Below, piece after piece: positions 56,997 to 64,000 of a stretch of DNA of 64,000 bases (the stretch's first letter is position 1; every line of letters starts with the position of its first letter). Origin of the DNA: Desulfolutivibrio sulfodismutans DSM 3696 (GTDB taxonomy: Bacteria > Desulfobacterota > Desulfovibrionia > Desulfovibrionales > Desulfovibrionaceae). Below the pieces are notes generated by a model, which ran no database searches, was not told the DNA's origin, and was given only the letters and a program-made list of their open reading frames with translations. The translations under genes were made by a program, and so were the position numbers. The DNA is taken from positions 62,001-126,000 of the forward strand of contig NZ_CP045504.1 in assembly GCF_013376455.1 (NCBI RefSeq). The letters are read 5' to 3'.

Positions 56997-58058
56997 ATGC
57001 CCATCGCCGTGGCCGTAAGCGGCGGAACCGACAGCCTCATGGCCCTGGCCCTGCTTCGTGAGGCGGGACACGCGGTCATGGCCGTGCATGCCCGGTTTCT
57101 GCCGCGCCGGAACGACGGCCTCCCCGACGACTCGGATCGCGCCGCCCAGGGCCTGGCCGCCCTGTGCGACCGTCTGGGGCTGCCTTTTTTCGATCTTGAT
57201 GTGCGCGCCGACTTCGAGGCCGCCGTCATCGCCCCCTTTGTGGCGGCGTTCGCCTCAGGCCACACCCCCAATCCGTGCAGCCAGTGCAACCCGCGCCTGA
57301 AATTTGGCGTGTTGGCCGAACGTGCCCGCAGCCTTGGCGCGAGGCGTCTGGCCACAGGCCACTACGCCCGTCTTGAAGTCTCCGCTGAAGGCGGGGTCCG
57401 TTTGTTTCCGGCCGCAGACCACACCCGCGACCAGAGCTATTTCCTGGCCCTGGTCCCGCCGCATGATCTGGCCCGGACGGTTTTTCCCCTGTCCGGGCGC
57501 CTCAAGAGCCATCTGGCCGCCGAACTGGCCGCGCGCGGCCTTACGCCGCCTTTGCCGCGCGAGAGCCGGGAGGTGTGTTTCATCCCTGGCGACGACTACC
57601 GGGCCTTTCTGCTTTCCCGCCACGTCGCGCTTTCCGGGCCGGGGCCGATCCTTCTGGCCGACGGACGGGAGGTGGGCCGACATGCGGGCCTGTGGCGGCA
57701 TACCGTGGGGCAGCGGCGGGGCCTTGGCGTCTCCTTCCGCGAGCCTCTGTACGTCCTGGCCCGGGATGTGGCGAGAAACGCCCTGGTGGTCGGCGTCCGG
57801 GCCGAACTCGACGCCACGGGCTGCCAGGCCCGAGATGTCAATTTTCTGGCTGACGCGGCGGTCTGGCCCGAACAGCTTCTGGTGCAGACCTGTTACCGGC
57901 AGCGGCCTCGCCCGGCCAGGGTCACGGTCGTCCGGGGCCCGGATGGGGACGTTCTGGACGTGTCCTTCGCCGCCCCCGCGCCGCGCCCGGCGCCTGGGCA
58001 GACCCTGGTGGTGCGCGATGCTGCGGGCATGGTCCTGGCCGGGGCCGTCCTCATGTGA
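56997..58058 (+). CDS. mnmA: tRNA 2-thiouridylase MnmA
   Basis: 353 residues; thiolates U34 of Lys, Glu and Gln tRNAs using ATP and persulfide sulfur. The PP-loop is AVAVSGGTDSLMALALL (the usual SGGVDSS is varied to SGGTDSL). The two catalytic cysteines are C94 in NPCSQCNPRLKFG and C194 in SREVCFIPGDDY, with GHYARLE between. ATG 56997 is chosen because the frame upstream overlaps gatA. The functional link with gatCA through tRNA modification fits an operon. Slightly shorter than typical because loops are reduced. Confidence 0.92.
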   Translation: MPIAVAVSGGTDSLMALALLREAGHAVMAVHARFLPRRNDGLPDDSDRAAQGLAALCDRLGLPFFDLDVRADFEAAVIAPFVAAFASGHTPNPCSQCNPRLKFGVLAERARSLGARRLATGHYARLEVSAEGGVRLFPAADHTRDQSYFLALVPPHDLARTVFPLSGRLKSHLAAELAARGLTPPLPRESREVCFIPGDDYRAFLLSRHVALSGPGPILLADGREVGRHAGLWRHTVGQRRGLGVSFREPLYVLARDVARNALVVGVRAELDATGCQARDVNFLADAAVWPEQLLVQTCYRQRPRPARVTVVRGPDGDVLDVSFAAPAPRPAPGQTLVVRDAAGMVLAGAVLM

Positions 58059-58179
58059 CGCGGCCACGGCCGCCTTGGCGTGACGGGGCCAGCGGAGGCC
58101 CCCGCCGCCTGCCTCTCCCGGCACGATTCGTGAAAAGCGCCTGTGCGTTGGGGAGAACAACAACACAGGGAGGCGTGAC

Positions 58180-58383
58180 ATGAAACGGATGTGCCAGTTG
58201 TGCGGGGAGGTCGTTTCGGAGATGGATTTTTATGTCGTGGCGGCCGGAGCGGTGGTGTGCAGCAGTTGCATCGTGGCCCGTGGGGTGCGGGTGTGCCGCG
58301 CGCATCCAGGACAGGAGACGGCGGAAAATCCGGCCCTGGGGCGGGAGGGATACGGCCGCATGGCGGTGAGCCGGGCCGGATAG
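58180..58383 (+). CDS. Small CxxC (zinc-ribbon-like) protein
   Basis: 67 residues: MKRMCQLCGEVVSEMDFYVV starts the chain, and VVCSSCIVARGVRVCRAHPG follows. Two CxxC pairs (C5/C8 and about C28/C31) could bind one zinc ion, and an extra Cys lies at about 39. GGGAGG with good spacing precedes the ATG, so translation is likely. No named family recognised. It lies between mnmA and the Rrf2 regulator and might act in metal or thiol handling, but this is inference from position only. Confidence 0.65.
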   Translation: MKRMCQLCGEVVSEMDFYVVAAGAVVCSSCIVARGVRVCRAHPGQETAENPALGREGYGRMAVSRAG

Positions 58384-58505
58384 CAGACGGGAAGTGCCTG
58401 TCTGGTCATTGTTTTTTGGAGTGGTCCCTTGCCCTTCGCCGGGATTTTTGGAATTATACTTTTGTCGTCGGAATTGGCGACCACCTTTTTCCCGGGGAAC
58501 CCTCC

Positions 58506-58943
58506 ATGCAACTAACCACACGGAGCCGCTACGGACTGCGCATGCTGCTCGACATTGCCATCAACGGCGGCAGCGGCCCCGTCCGCATCCAGGACATCGC
58601 CCAGCGACGCAAGATTTCCGTCAAGTATCTGGAACAGCTTATCCGGGAGCTCAAAAAGGGCGGGTTCATCCACAGCAAGCGCGGACCCAAGGGGGGCCAT
58701 GTCCTGGCCCTGCCGCCCGGTGAGATCAAGATCGGCGATGTGGTGCGCATCCTGGAGGGACACCCGGCGCTCACGGAATGCGTCAGCGACGAGACGGTCT
58801 GTCCCATCTCTTCGGATTGCGTGGCCCGGCGTATCTGGGAGCGGGCCACGCAGTCGGTCTTCCGTGAACTCGACTCCATCTCCCTGGCCGACATGCTGGG
58901 TCAGGCCAGACAGTGCGCGGTGACGGGATTTCCCTGTTGTTGA
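58506..58943 (+). CDS. Rrf2-family transcriptional regulator
   Basis: 145 residues. The winged helix starts MQLTTRSRYGLRMLLDIAIN and includes RIQDIAQRRKISVKYLEQLI and HSKRGPKGGHVLALPPGEIK. Cysteines at ECVSDETVCPISSDC (spacing C-x6-C-x5-C) match the iron-sulfur-binding pattern of IscR-like Rrf2 proteins, so it may sense iron-sulfur status, redox or sulfide. The C-terminus adds CAVTGFPCC. The start is fixed by family alignment; the ribosome site is weak (GGGGAA). Target genes are not obvious; a small hypothetical follows after 4 bp. Confidence 0.92.
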   Translation: MQLTTRSRYGLRMLLDIAINGGSGPVRIQDIAQRRKISVKYLEQLIRELKKGGFIHSKRGPKGGHVLALPPGEIKIGDVVRILEGHPALTECVSDETVCPISSDCVARRIWERATQSVFRELDSISLADMLGQARQCAVTGFPCC

Positions 58944-58947
58944 GACC

Positions 58948-59406
58948 ATGTCTCTGCCGCGCGGCCCGGAAAGAGCGAGCATGATGCCGTCACGTTCCGT
59001 TTCATCCCCATGTCACGCGGCCCGCGCCGCCGCTCGCCTGAAGAGCCTGTGGAAAACGGGCGGCCCGGCCGTGTTTCTGGCTATGGCCCTCGTGGTCCTT
59101 CTTCTCGGTGAGATACCCTGCGCGGGATTTCGGGCGGACGCCTCGGACTCCCTTTTGGTCGTCGGCGCACAGGCCGCCGCCATCGCCGGTTGCCGGGCCG
59201 TCGCGGCCCCCGGGGCGCGTCTGCCGCACGGCATCCCCGATACGCCGTTTTTTCCCGGCGGCCTCCCGGCCGCCTCGGTTCCGGCCGGGTTTTTGCTCCG
59301 GTTCCCCGCGCCCGACAAGACGAATTCTCCCACGGATGGCGAATACGCCTTCACCCGGACGCGCCTGCGGACCCTCTCGCCTCTGTGCCGCATCGCCTGC
59401 GGATAG
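58948..59406 (+). CDS. Possible hypothetical membrane/secreted protein behind the Rrf2 gene
   Basis: 152 codons with one hydrophobic segment (PAVFLAMALVVLLLGEIP, about residues 41-58) and a Pro/Arg-rich remainder. The frame has high GC at third positions and starts 4 bp after the Rrf2 gene, which suggests a coupled gene; ATG 58981 is an alternative start. An overlapping frame on the other strand (59013-59606) is about as long, so coding status is uncertain. No family recognised. Confidence 0.4.
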   Translation: MSLPRGPERASMMPSRSVSSPCHAARAAARLKSLWKTGGPAVFLAMALVVLLLGEIPCAGFRADASDSLLVVGAQAAAIAGCRAVAAPGARLPHGIPDTPFFPGGLPAASVPAGFLLRFPAPDKTNSPTDGEYAFTRTRLRTLSPLCRIACG

Positions 59407-59625
59407 CCTTCTCCCTCCTGTCTCCTCGCATAACGCCGTGTTTGGGCCTTCCCCCGGGTGGTTCGGGATCCTTTGCCCGTGTCGCAGGGATCAACCGGGC
59501 CGTGGGAAGACGCGGCAGCGGGACGGCCTCGTTGTGGAACAGGCATCCCCGGCCTCGGAAACGAGGTCCGGGCGCATGCCAAAGCCATCATGCAGAACGA
59601 CAGCATTTACGGAGGGGCTTACGCC

Positions 59626-59802
59626 ATGAAACTGGTCATTGTTTCCACCATACTGTTTTTCGTGTTCATCATTTGTTTTGAGGCCGAACGATTCGGCCTC
59701 GCCTACGTGTCGCTGGGGGCCAGCCTCCTTGCGGGCTGCCTGGCGGTCTTTTTCGGCAACAAAAAGGCCAAGGTCAGGGAGAAGGAGACGAACGCGCCGT
59801 AA
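59626..59802 (+). CDS. Small two-helix membrane protein
   Basis: 58 residues: MKLVIVSTILFFVFIICFEA makes a first membrane helix, GLAYVSLGASLLAGCLAVFF a second, and KKAKVREKETN a basic cytosolic tail. GGAGGGG lies about 10 bp before ATG 59626; ATG 59590 is an alternative that adds 12 residues. Likely a real small membrane protein of unknown role. It is convergent with gpmA across a hairpin. The stretch 59407-59625 upstream holds no other gene that I can support. Confidence 0.6.
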   Translation: MKLVIVSTILFFVFIICFEAERFGLAYVSLGASLLAGCLAVFFGNKKAKVREKETNAP

Positions 59803-59874
59803 GCGGAGGGAGGATGGATGCGGCCCGGGAGTTCGATGCCGCGTTCCCGTCGTGCCCGATGTGGCGCAAGGAAT

Positions 59875-59900
59875 GGGGGCTTCCCTTTCGAGAAGCCCCC
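59875..59900. terminator. Hairpin between the small membrane protein and gpmA
   Basis: GGGGGCTTC (59875-59883) pairs perfectly with GAAGCCCCC (59892-59900) with an 8-nt loop. No long T-tract, but the convergent position suggests bidirectional termination. Confidence 0.6.
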
Positions 59901-59945
59901 ATGGGGGCCGTTCCGGGTCCGCCCCGTCTGTCCGGGGGGGCAGGT

Positions 59946-60695
59946 TTATTTTTTGGCCTTGGCTTGGTCGGCCACGGCCTGGATGCTCCTGGCGATGGCC
60001 TCGGGGTCGCCCAGGTAGAAGTGGCGCACAGGCCGAAGTTCCGTGTCCAGTTCGTAGACCAGGGGCACTCCGGTTGGGATGTTCAGGCCCGCGATGTCCG
60101 CGTCGCTTATGCCGTCCAGGTACTTCACCATGGCCCGGATGGAGTTGCCGTGGGCTGCAATCAAGAGCCGCTGTCCGGCCCGGATGCGCGGGGCCACTTC
60201 GCCTTCCCAGTAGGGCATGACCCGGGCCACCGTATCCTTCAGGCATTCCGTCAGCGGCAGCTCCGCCTCGGTCAGGCCCGCATATCTCCGGTCCCGGCCC
60301 GGATGCCGGGGGTCGTCCGGCGTGAGCGCCGGGGGCGGCACGTCGTAGCTGCGCCGCCAGGAAAATACCTGGGCCTCGCCGAACTTCTCGGTCATCTCGG
60401 CCTTGTTTAAGCCCTGCAATGCCCCATAATGCCGCTCGTTCAAGCGCCAGGACTTTGCCACCGGCAGCCACATGCGGTCCATGCCCTCCAGCACGATGTC
60501 CAGCGTCTTTATCGCGCGTTTTAACACCGACGTCAGGCAGGCGTCGAAATCATACCCCCCGGCCAGCAAAAGCTCAGCCGCGCTTGCCGCCTCGGCCTCG
60601 CCCTGAGGCGTCAAGCCCACGTCCGTCCAGCCCGTGAACCGGTTCTCCAGGTTCCACTCACTCTGCCCATGCCTCACCAGCACCAGCGTATGCAT
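59946..60695 (-). CDS. gpmA: 2,3-bisphosphoglycerate-dependent phosphoglycerate mutase
   Basis: 249 residues; interconverts 3- and 2-phosphoglycerate. The phosphohistidine motif [20 protein letters not shown] is at the N-terminus; [39 protein letters not shown] and [17 protein letters not shown] carry the remaining active-site residues. ATG 60695 follows GAGGAGG and begins [10 protein letters not shown], so the longer frame is rejected. Single gene between thiC and a convergent small gene; eno of the same pathway is also in the window. Confidence 0.96.
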   Translation of the reverse strand: MHTLVLVRHGQSEWNLENRFTGWTDVGLTPQGEAEAASAAELLLAGGYDFDACLTSVLKRAIKTLDIVLEGMDRMWLPVAKSWRLNERHYGALQGLNKAEMTEKFGEAQVFSWRRSYDVPPPALTPDDPRHPGRDRRYAGLTEAELPLTECLKDTVARVMPYWEGEVAPRIRAGQRLLIAAHGNSIRAMVKYLDGISDADIAGLNIPTGVPLVYELDTELRPVRHFYLGDPEAIARSIQAVADQAKAKK

Positions 60696-60706
60696 ATCGC
60701 CTCCTC

Positions 60707-60845
60707 TGCGTCGGGGCGGCAGCCCCGCCCTGTGTCGGGGCTGCCGCCCCGTACCCCGCCCGGGGGAAATCATTTCCCCCGGACCCCCTGACTCCGGCCG
60801 GATTGTCCCGGCGCGCCGCGCCGGGACAATCCGGCCGGAAATCCA
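60707..60845 (+). repeat. Intact dispersed palindromic element with a 23-bp perfect stem
   Basis: Order on the plus strand: GTCGGGGCTGCCGCCCC, CCCCGCCCGGGGG, AAATCATTT, CCCCCGGACCCCCTGA, then a hairpin with 23-bp perfect arms (60793-60815 and 60817-60839), then GGAAATCC. The homologous element near 5790/7133 has the same flanks but a different stem sequence, again perfectly paired. The function is unknown. Confidence 0.8.
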
Positions 60846-60914
60846 GGTGGTTAGGCGGGAATGCGTCCTCCCGAGCGCGGACGCGAAGCGCGACGAAGTT
60901 TTTGGGAAGGGGGT

Positions 60915-60966
60915 CCAGGGGGGAACCTTTTTTTCAAAAAAGGTTCCCCCCCTGGCCGCCGGAGGC
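60915..60966 (-). terminator. Post-stop hairpin of thiC with GCCTCCGGCGG leader
   Basis: Read on the minus strand, GCCTCCGGCGGCC starts about 5 nt after the thiC stop and leads into CCAGGGGGG(G)AACCTTTTTT paired with its complement. The far flank is GCGCGAAGCGCGACGAAGTT, as at 8043. A strong terminator candidate and part of a dispersed family. Confidence 0.75.
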
Positions 60967-60971
60967 CGCCT

Positions 60972-62285
60972 CTATCCTTTCTTGCCGCCCCGTGCGGGCA
61001 CGGGCGCGTCGTCGATGCCGGTGACCATGCGGATGGCGCAGAACGTACCGCACATGGCGCATTCGCGTTCATCGCGGTGGTGTTCCCGGCGTTTGTGCAG
61101 CATCTGGGGATCGATGGCCACCTGGGCCATGGCCTCCCAGTCGAGTTTGGCCCGGGCCTCGGAGATGGCCCGGTCGCGGGCCACAGCGTGGGGGCGCCCC
61201 AGGGCCGTTTCGGCGCTTTGGGCGGCCACCAGGCTGGCCTTGACCCCGGCCCACACGTCCTCGGGGCCGGGCAGGGTCAGGTGTTCGGCCGGGGTCAGGT
61301 AACAGAGAAAATCCGCGCCGTAGGTCGCGGCCAAGGCCCCGCCGATGGCCCCGGCGATGTGGTCGTAGCCCGGGGCGCAGTCCGTGGTCAGGGGCCCCAG
61401 GACGTAGAGCGGGGCATGGTGGGTCAGGCGCTTGATGCCCTCGATCTGGGACTGGACAAGGTGCAGCGGCACATGTCCCGGGCCTTCGATCATGATCTGC
61501 ACCCCGCGTTCCCAGGCCCGAAGCGTCAGTTCGCCCAGGGTGACCACCTCTTCCCACTGGGCTCCGTCCCCGGCGTCGGCCCCGGCCCCGGGCCGCAGGC
61601 CGTCTCCAAGGCTTATGGTCACGTTGTGTCGCAGGCAGATGTCGAGCACGTCGTCAAAGCGTTCCAGAAGCGGATTTTCCGCGCCCCGGCGTTTCATCCA
61701 CCGGGCCAGGATGGAGCCGCCCCGGGACACGATTCCCAGCACCCGGCGGCCTCCCTGGGCCATGGCTGCGCCCCGGGCCGTGACCCCGCAGTGCAGGGTC
61801 ATGAAGTCCACGCCTTCTTCGGCCTGGCGGGCGATTTCCTCCAGGAATTCCTCCACGGAAAAGTCGCTGGGGTCTTGGCCCCGGGCGACGTATTTTTGGG
61901 CCAGTCCATACAGCGGCACTGTGCCGATGGGCAGTTCCGAAGCGGCGATGATCTCCTTGCGGATGGCGTGCAGATCCCCGGCCGTGGACAGATCCATGAC
62001 CGTGTGCGCCCCGGCCTTTTGGGCCAGCCGGAGTTTTTGCATCTCCATCTTGACGTCGTTGATCAAAACCGAGGTGCCGATATTGGCGTTGACCTTGATC
62101 GTGGCAGGCTGTCCTACCACGGTGGGGATGACGCATAGATGGGCCGGATTGGCCAGAAGCACCATGCGCCCGGCGTCGATGCCGCCGGTCAGGGCGGCTA
62201 CGTCGAGGCGTTCCGCCGTGGCCAGTGCGGCGGCATGGGTTGCAAGGAGTTGGGAAAGCGCCGTGTTTTTGCCGAGAATGCCCAT
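60972..62285 (-). CDS. thiC: Phosphomethylpyrimidine synthase ThiC (short form)
   Basis: 437 residues; radical-SAM enzyme converting aminoimidazole ribotide to the thiamine pyrimidine. Family marks: IKVNANIGTSVLINDVKMEM, GAHTVMDLSTAGDLHAIRK, FMTLHCGVTARGA, SRGGSILARWM, NVTISLGDGLRPGAGADAGD, MIEGPGHVPLHLVQSQIEG and GPLTTDCAPGYDHI. The C-terminal cluster site is CAMCGTFCAIRM, a C-x2-C-x3-C spacing, where long-form ThiC has C-x2-C-x4-C. Paralogous BzaA/B/F enzymes of benzimidazole synthesis share this fold, so ThiC is preferred but not proved. The usual TPP riboswitch was not seen upstream. Confidence 0.9.
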   Translation of the reverse strand: MGILGKNTALSQLLATHAAALATAERLDVAALTGGIDAGRMVLLANPAHLCVIPTVVGQPATIKVNANIGTSVLINDVKMEMQKLRLAQKAGAHTVMDLSTAGDLHAIRKEIIAASELPIGTVPLYGLAQKYVARGQDPSDFSVEEFLEEIARQAEEGVDFMTLHCGVTARGAAMAQGGRRVLGIVSRGGSILARWMKRRGAENPLLERFDDVLDICLRHNVTISLGDGLRPGAGADAGDGAQWEEVVTLGELTLRAWERGVQIMIEGPGHVPLHLVQSQIEGIKRLTHHAPLYVLGPLTTDCAPGYDHIAGAIGGALAATYGADFLCYLTPAEHLTLPGPEDVWAGVKASLVAAQSAETALGRPHAVARDRAISEARAKLDWEAMAQVAIDPQMLHKRREHHRDERECAMCGTFCAIRMVTGIDDAPVPARGGKKG

Positions 62286-62470
62286 GGGTGTGTGTTCCTT
62301 TTGGCTGAGGTGTTCCTTGCTCGGTTCCTAGCACGTCCCGAAATGAAGCTCAAAGGGGTTGCGCGCCCTTGGGTCCGTTTGGGGCTGAAAAGACGTGGCC
62401 GTGAGGTTTTCGCGTGTCCCGGCCGAAGGGATGAGTTGACATCACGAACGCCTGCCCATAAACATTCGTT

Positions 62471-62486
62471 TCAAACATTTGTTTGA
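62471..62486 (+). promoter_or_regulatory. Candidate operator of the CecR/TetR regulator
   Basis: TCAAACATTTGTTTGA is a 7-2-7 inverted repeat 14 bp before the regulator ATG, with a related AAACATTCGTTT half-site just upstream at about 62460-62471. TetR-type repressors commonly bind such sites over their own start. Confidence 0.55.
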
Positions 62487-62500
62487 CGGAAGGAGACGGC

Positions 62501-63205
62501 ATGAGCGACAGCGGCAACGGCGAAGAAACGCGGATTCGGCTTCTGCACGCGGCAGGGGACATCTTTTCGAAGAAAGGCTACCAAGCCGCCACCATCCGGG
62601 ACATCTGCCGCAAGGCCAAGGCCAACGTGGCCGCCGTGCATTACCATTTCGGCAGCAAGGAGCGGCTCTACGACGCCGTGTTGCGCCATGCCCACGAAGA
62701 GGCCCTGCGCCGCTATCCCATCGATTCGGGCGTGTCGGAGGCAAGCCCTCCCCGGGAGCGCCTTTCGGCCTACGTCCGGGCTTTGCTTTTACGCATGCTC
62801 TGCAAGGGCGAGAATTCCTGGCACAGCGCGCTCATGGCCAGGGAGCTGTCCGAGCCCACACCCATGCTGGGACGCTTCGTGGACCGCTCCATCATGCCCC
62901 GGGTGGAAAAACTGCGTGAGATCGTAAGCGACATCCTGGGCTCGGGGGCCGATCCGGCCCTGGTCGCCCTGTGCGTGCAGAGCATTGTGGGCCAATGTCG
63001 CAATTATGCCGTGGCGCGGCCCATCCTGACCCGGATCTTTCCCGACCTGACCTACGACGAAACCGGCATTTCCCGCCTGGCAGAGCATATCGTCCGTTTC
63101 TCCCTGGCGGGCATGGCCCATTATCATGACCGGCAAGAGGATGGGCTTGGCCCCGATGCTGGCCATGCCGCCCCGTCTCATTCTGAAAACCACATGCGGC
63201 AGTAA
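62501..63205 (+). CDS. TetR-family regulator, CecR (YbiH)-like
   Basis: 234 residues. The N-terminal helix-turn-helix is RIRLLHAAGDIFSKKGYQAA, TIRDICRKAKANVAAVHYHF, GSKERLYDAVL. The C-terminal domain (MARELSEPTPMLGRFVDRSI, CVQSIVGQCRNYAVARPILT) matches the DUF1956 ligand domain of CecR. CecR-type proteins control adjacent efflux adaptors, here the gene that starts 27 bp later. ATG 62501 follows GGAG; a TTG further up at 62483 is less likely. The palindrome immediately upstream is a probable autoregulatory operator. Confidence 0.92.
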   Translation: MSDSGNGEETRIRLLHAAGDIFSKKGYQAATIRDICRKAKANVAAVHYHFGSKERLYDAVLRHAHEEALRRYPIDSGVSEASPPRERLSAYVRALLLRMLCKGENSWHSALMARELSEPTPMLGRFVDRSIMPRVEKLREIVSDILGSGADPALVALCVQSIVGQCRNYAVARPILTRIFPDLTYDETGISRLAEHIVRFSLAGMAHYHDRQEDGLGPDAGHAAPSHSENHMRQ

Positions 63206-63232
63206 CACCCAAAACCACCCTGGAGAAGACTC

Positions 63233-64000
63233 TTGTCGACACGCGCCCAAAATACGCGCGCCCGGATACGCGGCGCTTTGTCGTTTCGGTCCCCCGTCCT
63301 GAGGGGCATGTTCGTGGCGATGCTTGCGCTTGCCGCGTGGTCCTGTAACGGCGGGGACAAGGCCGCCGGGCCGAAGGCCGCCCGGGCCGTCCCGGTGGCC
63401 GTGGCCACGGCCGTGAAAAAAACCGTCCCCGTGAACATCCAGGCCGTGGGCAATGTGGAATCCATGGCCTCGGTGTCGGTCAAGACCCAGGTGGGCGGAC
63501 TGATCATGGAGCAATACGTTGTCGACGGCCAGGACGTGGCCGAGGGCGACAAGCTGTTTCTCATCGATCCGCGCCCCTTCGAACTGTCCCTGGCCGAGGC
63601 TGAGGCCAAGATCGAGCGGGATCGCGCCCTGTTGCAGAATGCCGAGGAGGATCTCGCCCGCTACGCCCGGCTCAAGGAAAAAGACGTCATTTCCAAGGAG
63701 TCCTACGACCACACCCTGGCCCAGGCCCGGACCCTGCGCGGCACCATCAAGGTCAGCGAGGCCGAGCGCGACCGGGCCAAGCTCGACCTGGAATACGCCC
63801 ATGTACGCTCTCCCATCACCGGCCGGGTGGGGGCGATTTTGTTGCACAAGGGCAACGTCATCAAGGCCAACGATGACCGCGTGTTGGTGGTCATCAACCG
63901 CATCCGGCCCATCTACGTCTCGTTTTCCGTTCCCGAACGCTATCTGCCCGGGATCATGGCCCGCATGAAGGCCGGGCCGGTCACGGTCACGGCCCAGGCG
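63233..64000 (+). CDS. RND efflux periplasmic adaptor, N-terminal part
   Basis: The gene runs off the right end (256 codons seen). The frame has TTG at 63233 with GGAGAAG upstream, or ATG at 63308 inside the signal segment. The N-terminus is lipoprotein-like (GMFVAMLALAAWSC, then NGGDKAAG). Then come AVGNVESMASVSVKTQVGGL, the biotinyl-lipoyl half, an alpha-hairpin (AEAKIERDRALLQNAEEDLA, ARLKEKDVISKESYDHTLAQ) and LDLEYAHVRSPITGRVGAIL. This is the MdtA/AcrA type. It is preceded by a CecR-like regulator, so it is probably a regulated efflux operon whose permease lies beyond the window. Confidence 0.9.
   Translation, partial: MSTRAQNTRARIRGALSFRSPVLRGMFVAMLALAAWSCNGGDKAAGPKAARAVPVAVATAVKKTVPVNIQAVGNVESMASVSVKTQVGGLIMEQYVVDGQDVAEGDKLFLIDPRPFELSLAEAEAKIERDRALLQNAEEDLARYARLKEKDVISKESYDHTLAQARTLRGTIKVSEAERDRAKLDLEYAHVRSPITGRVGAILLHKGNVIKANDDRVLVVINRIRPIYVSFSVPERYLPGIMARMKAGPVTVTAQA

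Noticed and set aside
59013-59606. 197-codon minus-strand frame opposite the hypothetical at 58948
   Set aside because: Arg/Pro/Ala-rich with no ribosome site; the plus frame is slightly better supported by its hydrophobic segment and position, though neither is secure.
62286-62500. TPP riboswitch upstream of thiC
   Set aside because: ACCCCTTTGAGCTTCATT on the thiC strand looked suggestive, but the CTGAGA box and paired arms needed for the THI element could not be found.

Overview
The window is high-GC bacterial chromosome, most likely from a Desulfovibrio-like sulfate reducer (Desulfovibrionales). The reasons are the hrcA-grpE-dnaK order behind a CIRCE operator, gatC-gatA followed by mnmA, short-form thiC, very high GC3, and dense GC-rich hairpins between genes. 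The organism is inferred from gene content; no rRNA or tRNA gene was seen to anchor it. Most genes are ordinary housekeeping genes. The accessory layer consists of three insertion sequences, one toxin-antitoxin pair and dispersed structured repeats.

Layout. 1-5.0 kb: the 3' end of htpX, then a leftward RND efflux operon (adaptor, permease). 5.2-8.1 kb: an HU-like protein with a helical tail, an IS481-family element inserted in a palindromic repeat, and a Phd/RelE-type pair. 8.1-12.2 kb: a leftward block with a BrkB/YihY membrane protein, a small conserved-looking protein, and a tightly overlapping thiL-eamA-trmO operon. 12.2-18.6 kb: an AT-rich island holding IS5-like copy 1 and a 1454-residue hybrid sensor kinase. 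18.7-29.9 kb: central metabolism and envelope precursors (ppsA, folD, eno, glmM, galU), an AlkD-like repair protein and a secreted Gly/Pro-rich protein paired with a DUF2092 protein. 30.0-34.4 kb: priA, an HPPD-like dioxygenase and a gmhB broken at a poly-C tract. 34.4-38.8 kb: one very large uncharacterised membrane protein. 38.9-44.9 kb: a peptide/metal-type ABC importer whose four leftward genes are joined by 4-bp overlaps, with a divergent AraC regulator. 45.0-48.8 kb: hrcA-grpE-dnaK. 48.9-52.7 kb: a DUF1640 coiled-coil gene between two near-identical terminators, then an IPT/TIG membrane-protein gene split by IS5-like copy 2. 53.0-59.8 kb: a LpoA-like lipoprotein, gatC, gatA, mnmA, a small CxxC protein, an Rrf2 regulator and small hypotheticals. 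59.9-64.0 kb: gpmA, thiC, and a CecR/TetR regulator with the start of a second RND-type adaptor.

The most interesting material lies between and across genes. Two families of dispersed intergenic elements have constant flanks but stems that differ between copies with both arms changing together, which implies selection for structure. One of them has been hit by the IS481 element in its spacer. The second IS5-like copy splits a gene whose reading frame can be rebuilt exactly: removing the element and one 5-bp duplicate gives an uninterrupted 717-731 residue IPT/TIG membrane protein. The gmhB frame is broken at a run of eight C; one extra base restores a normal C-terminus. No CRISPR array, prophage or classical defence system was seen.
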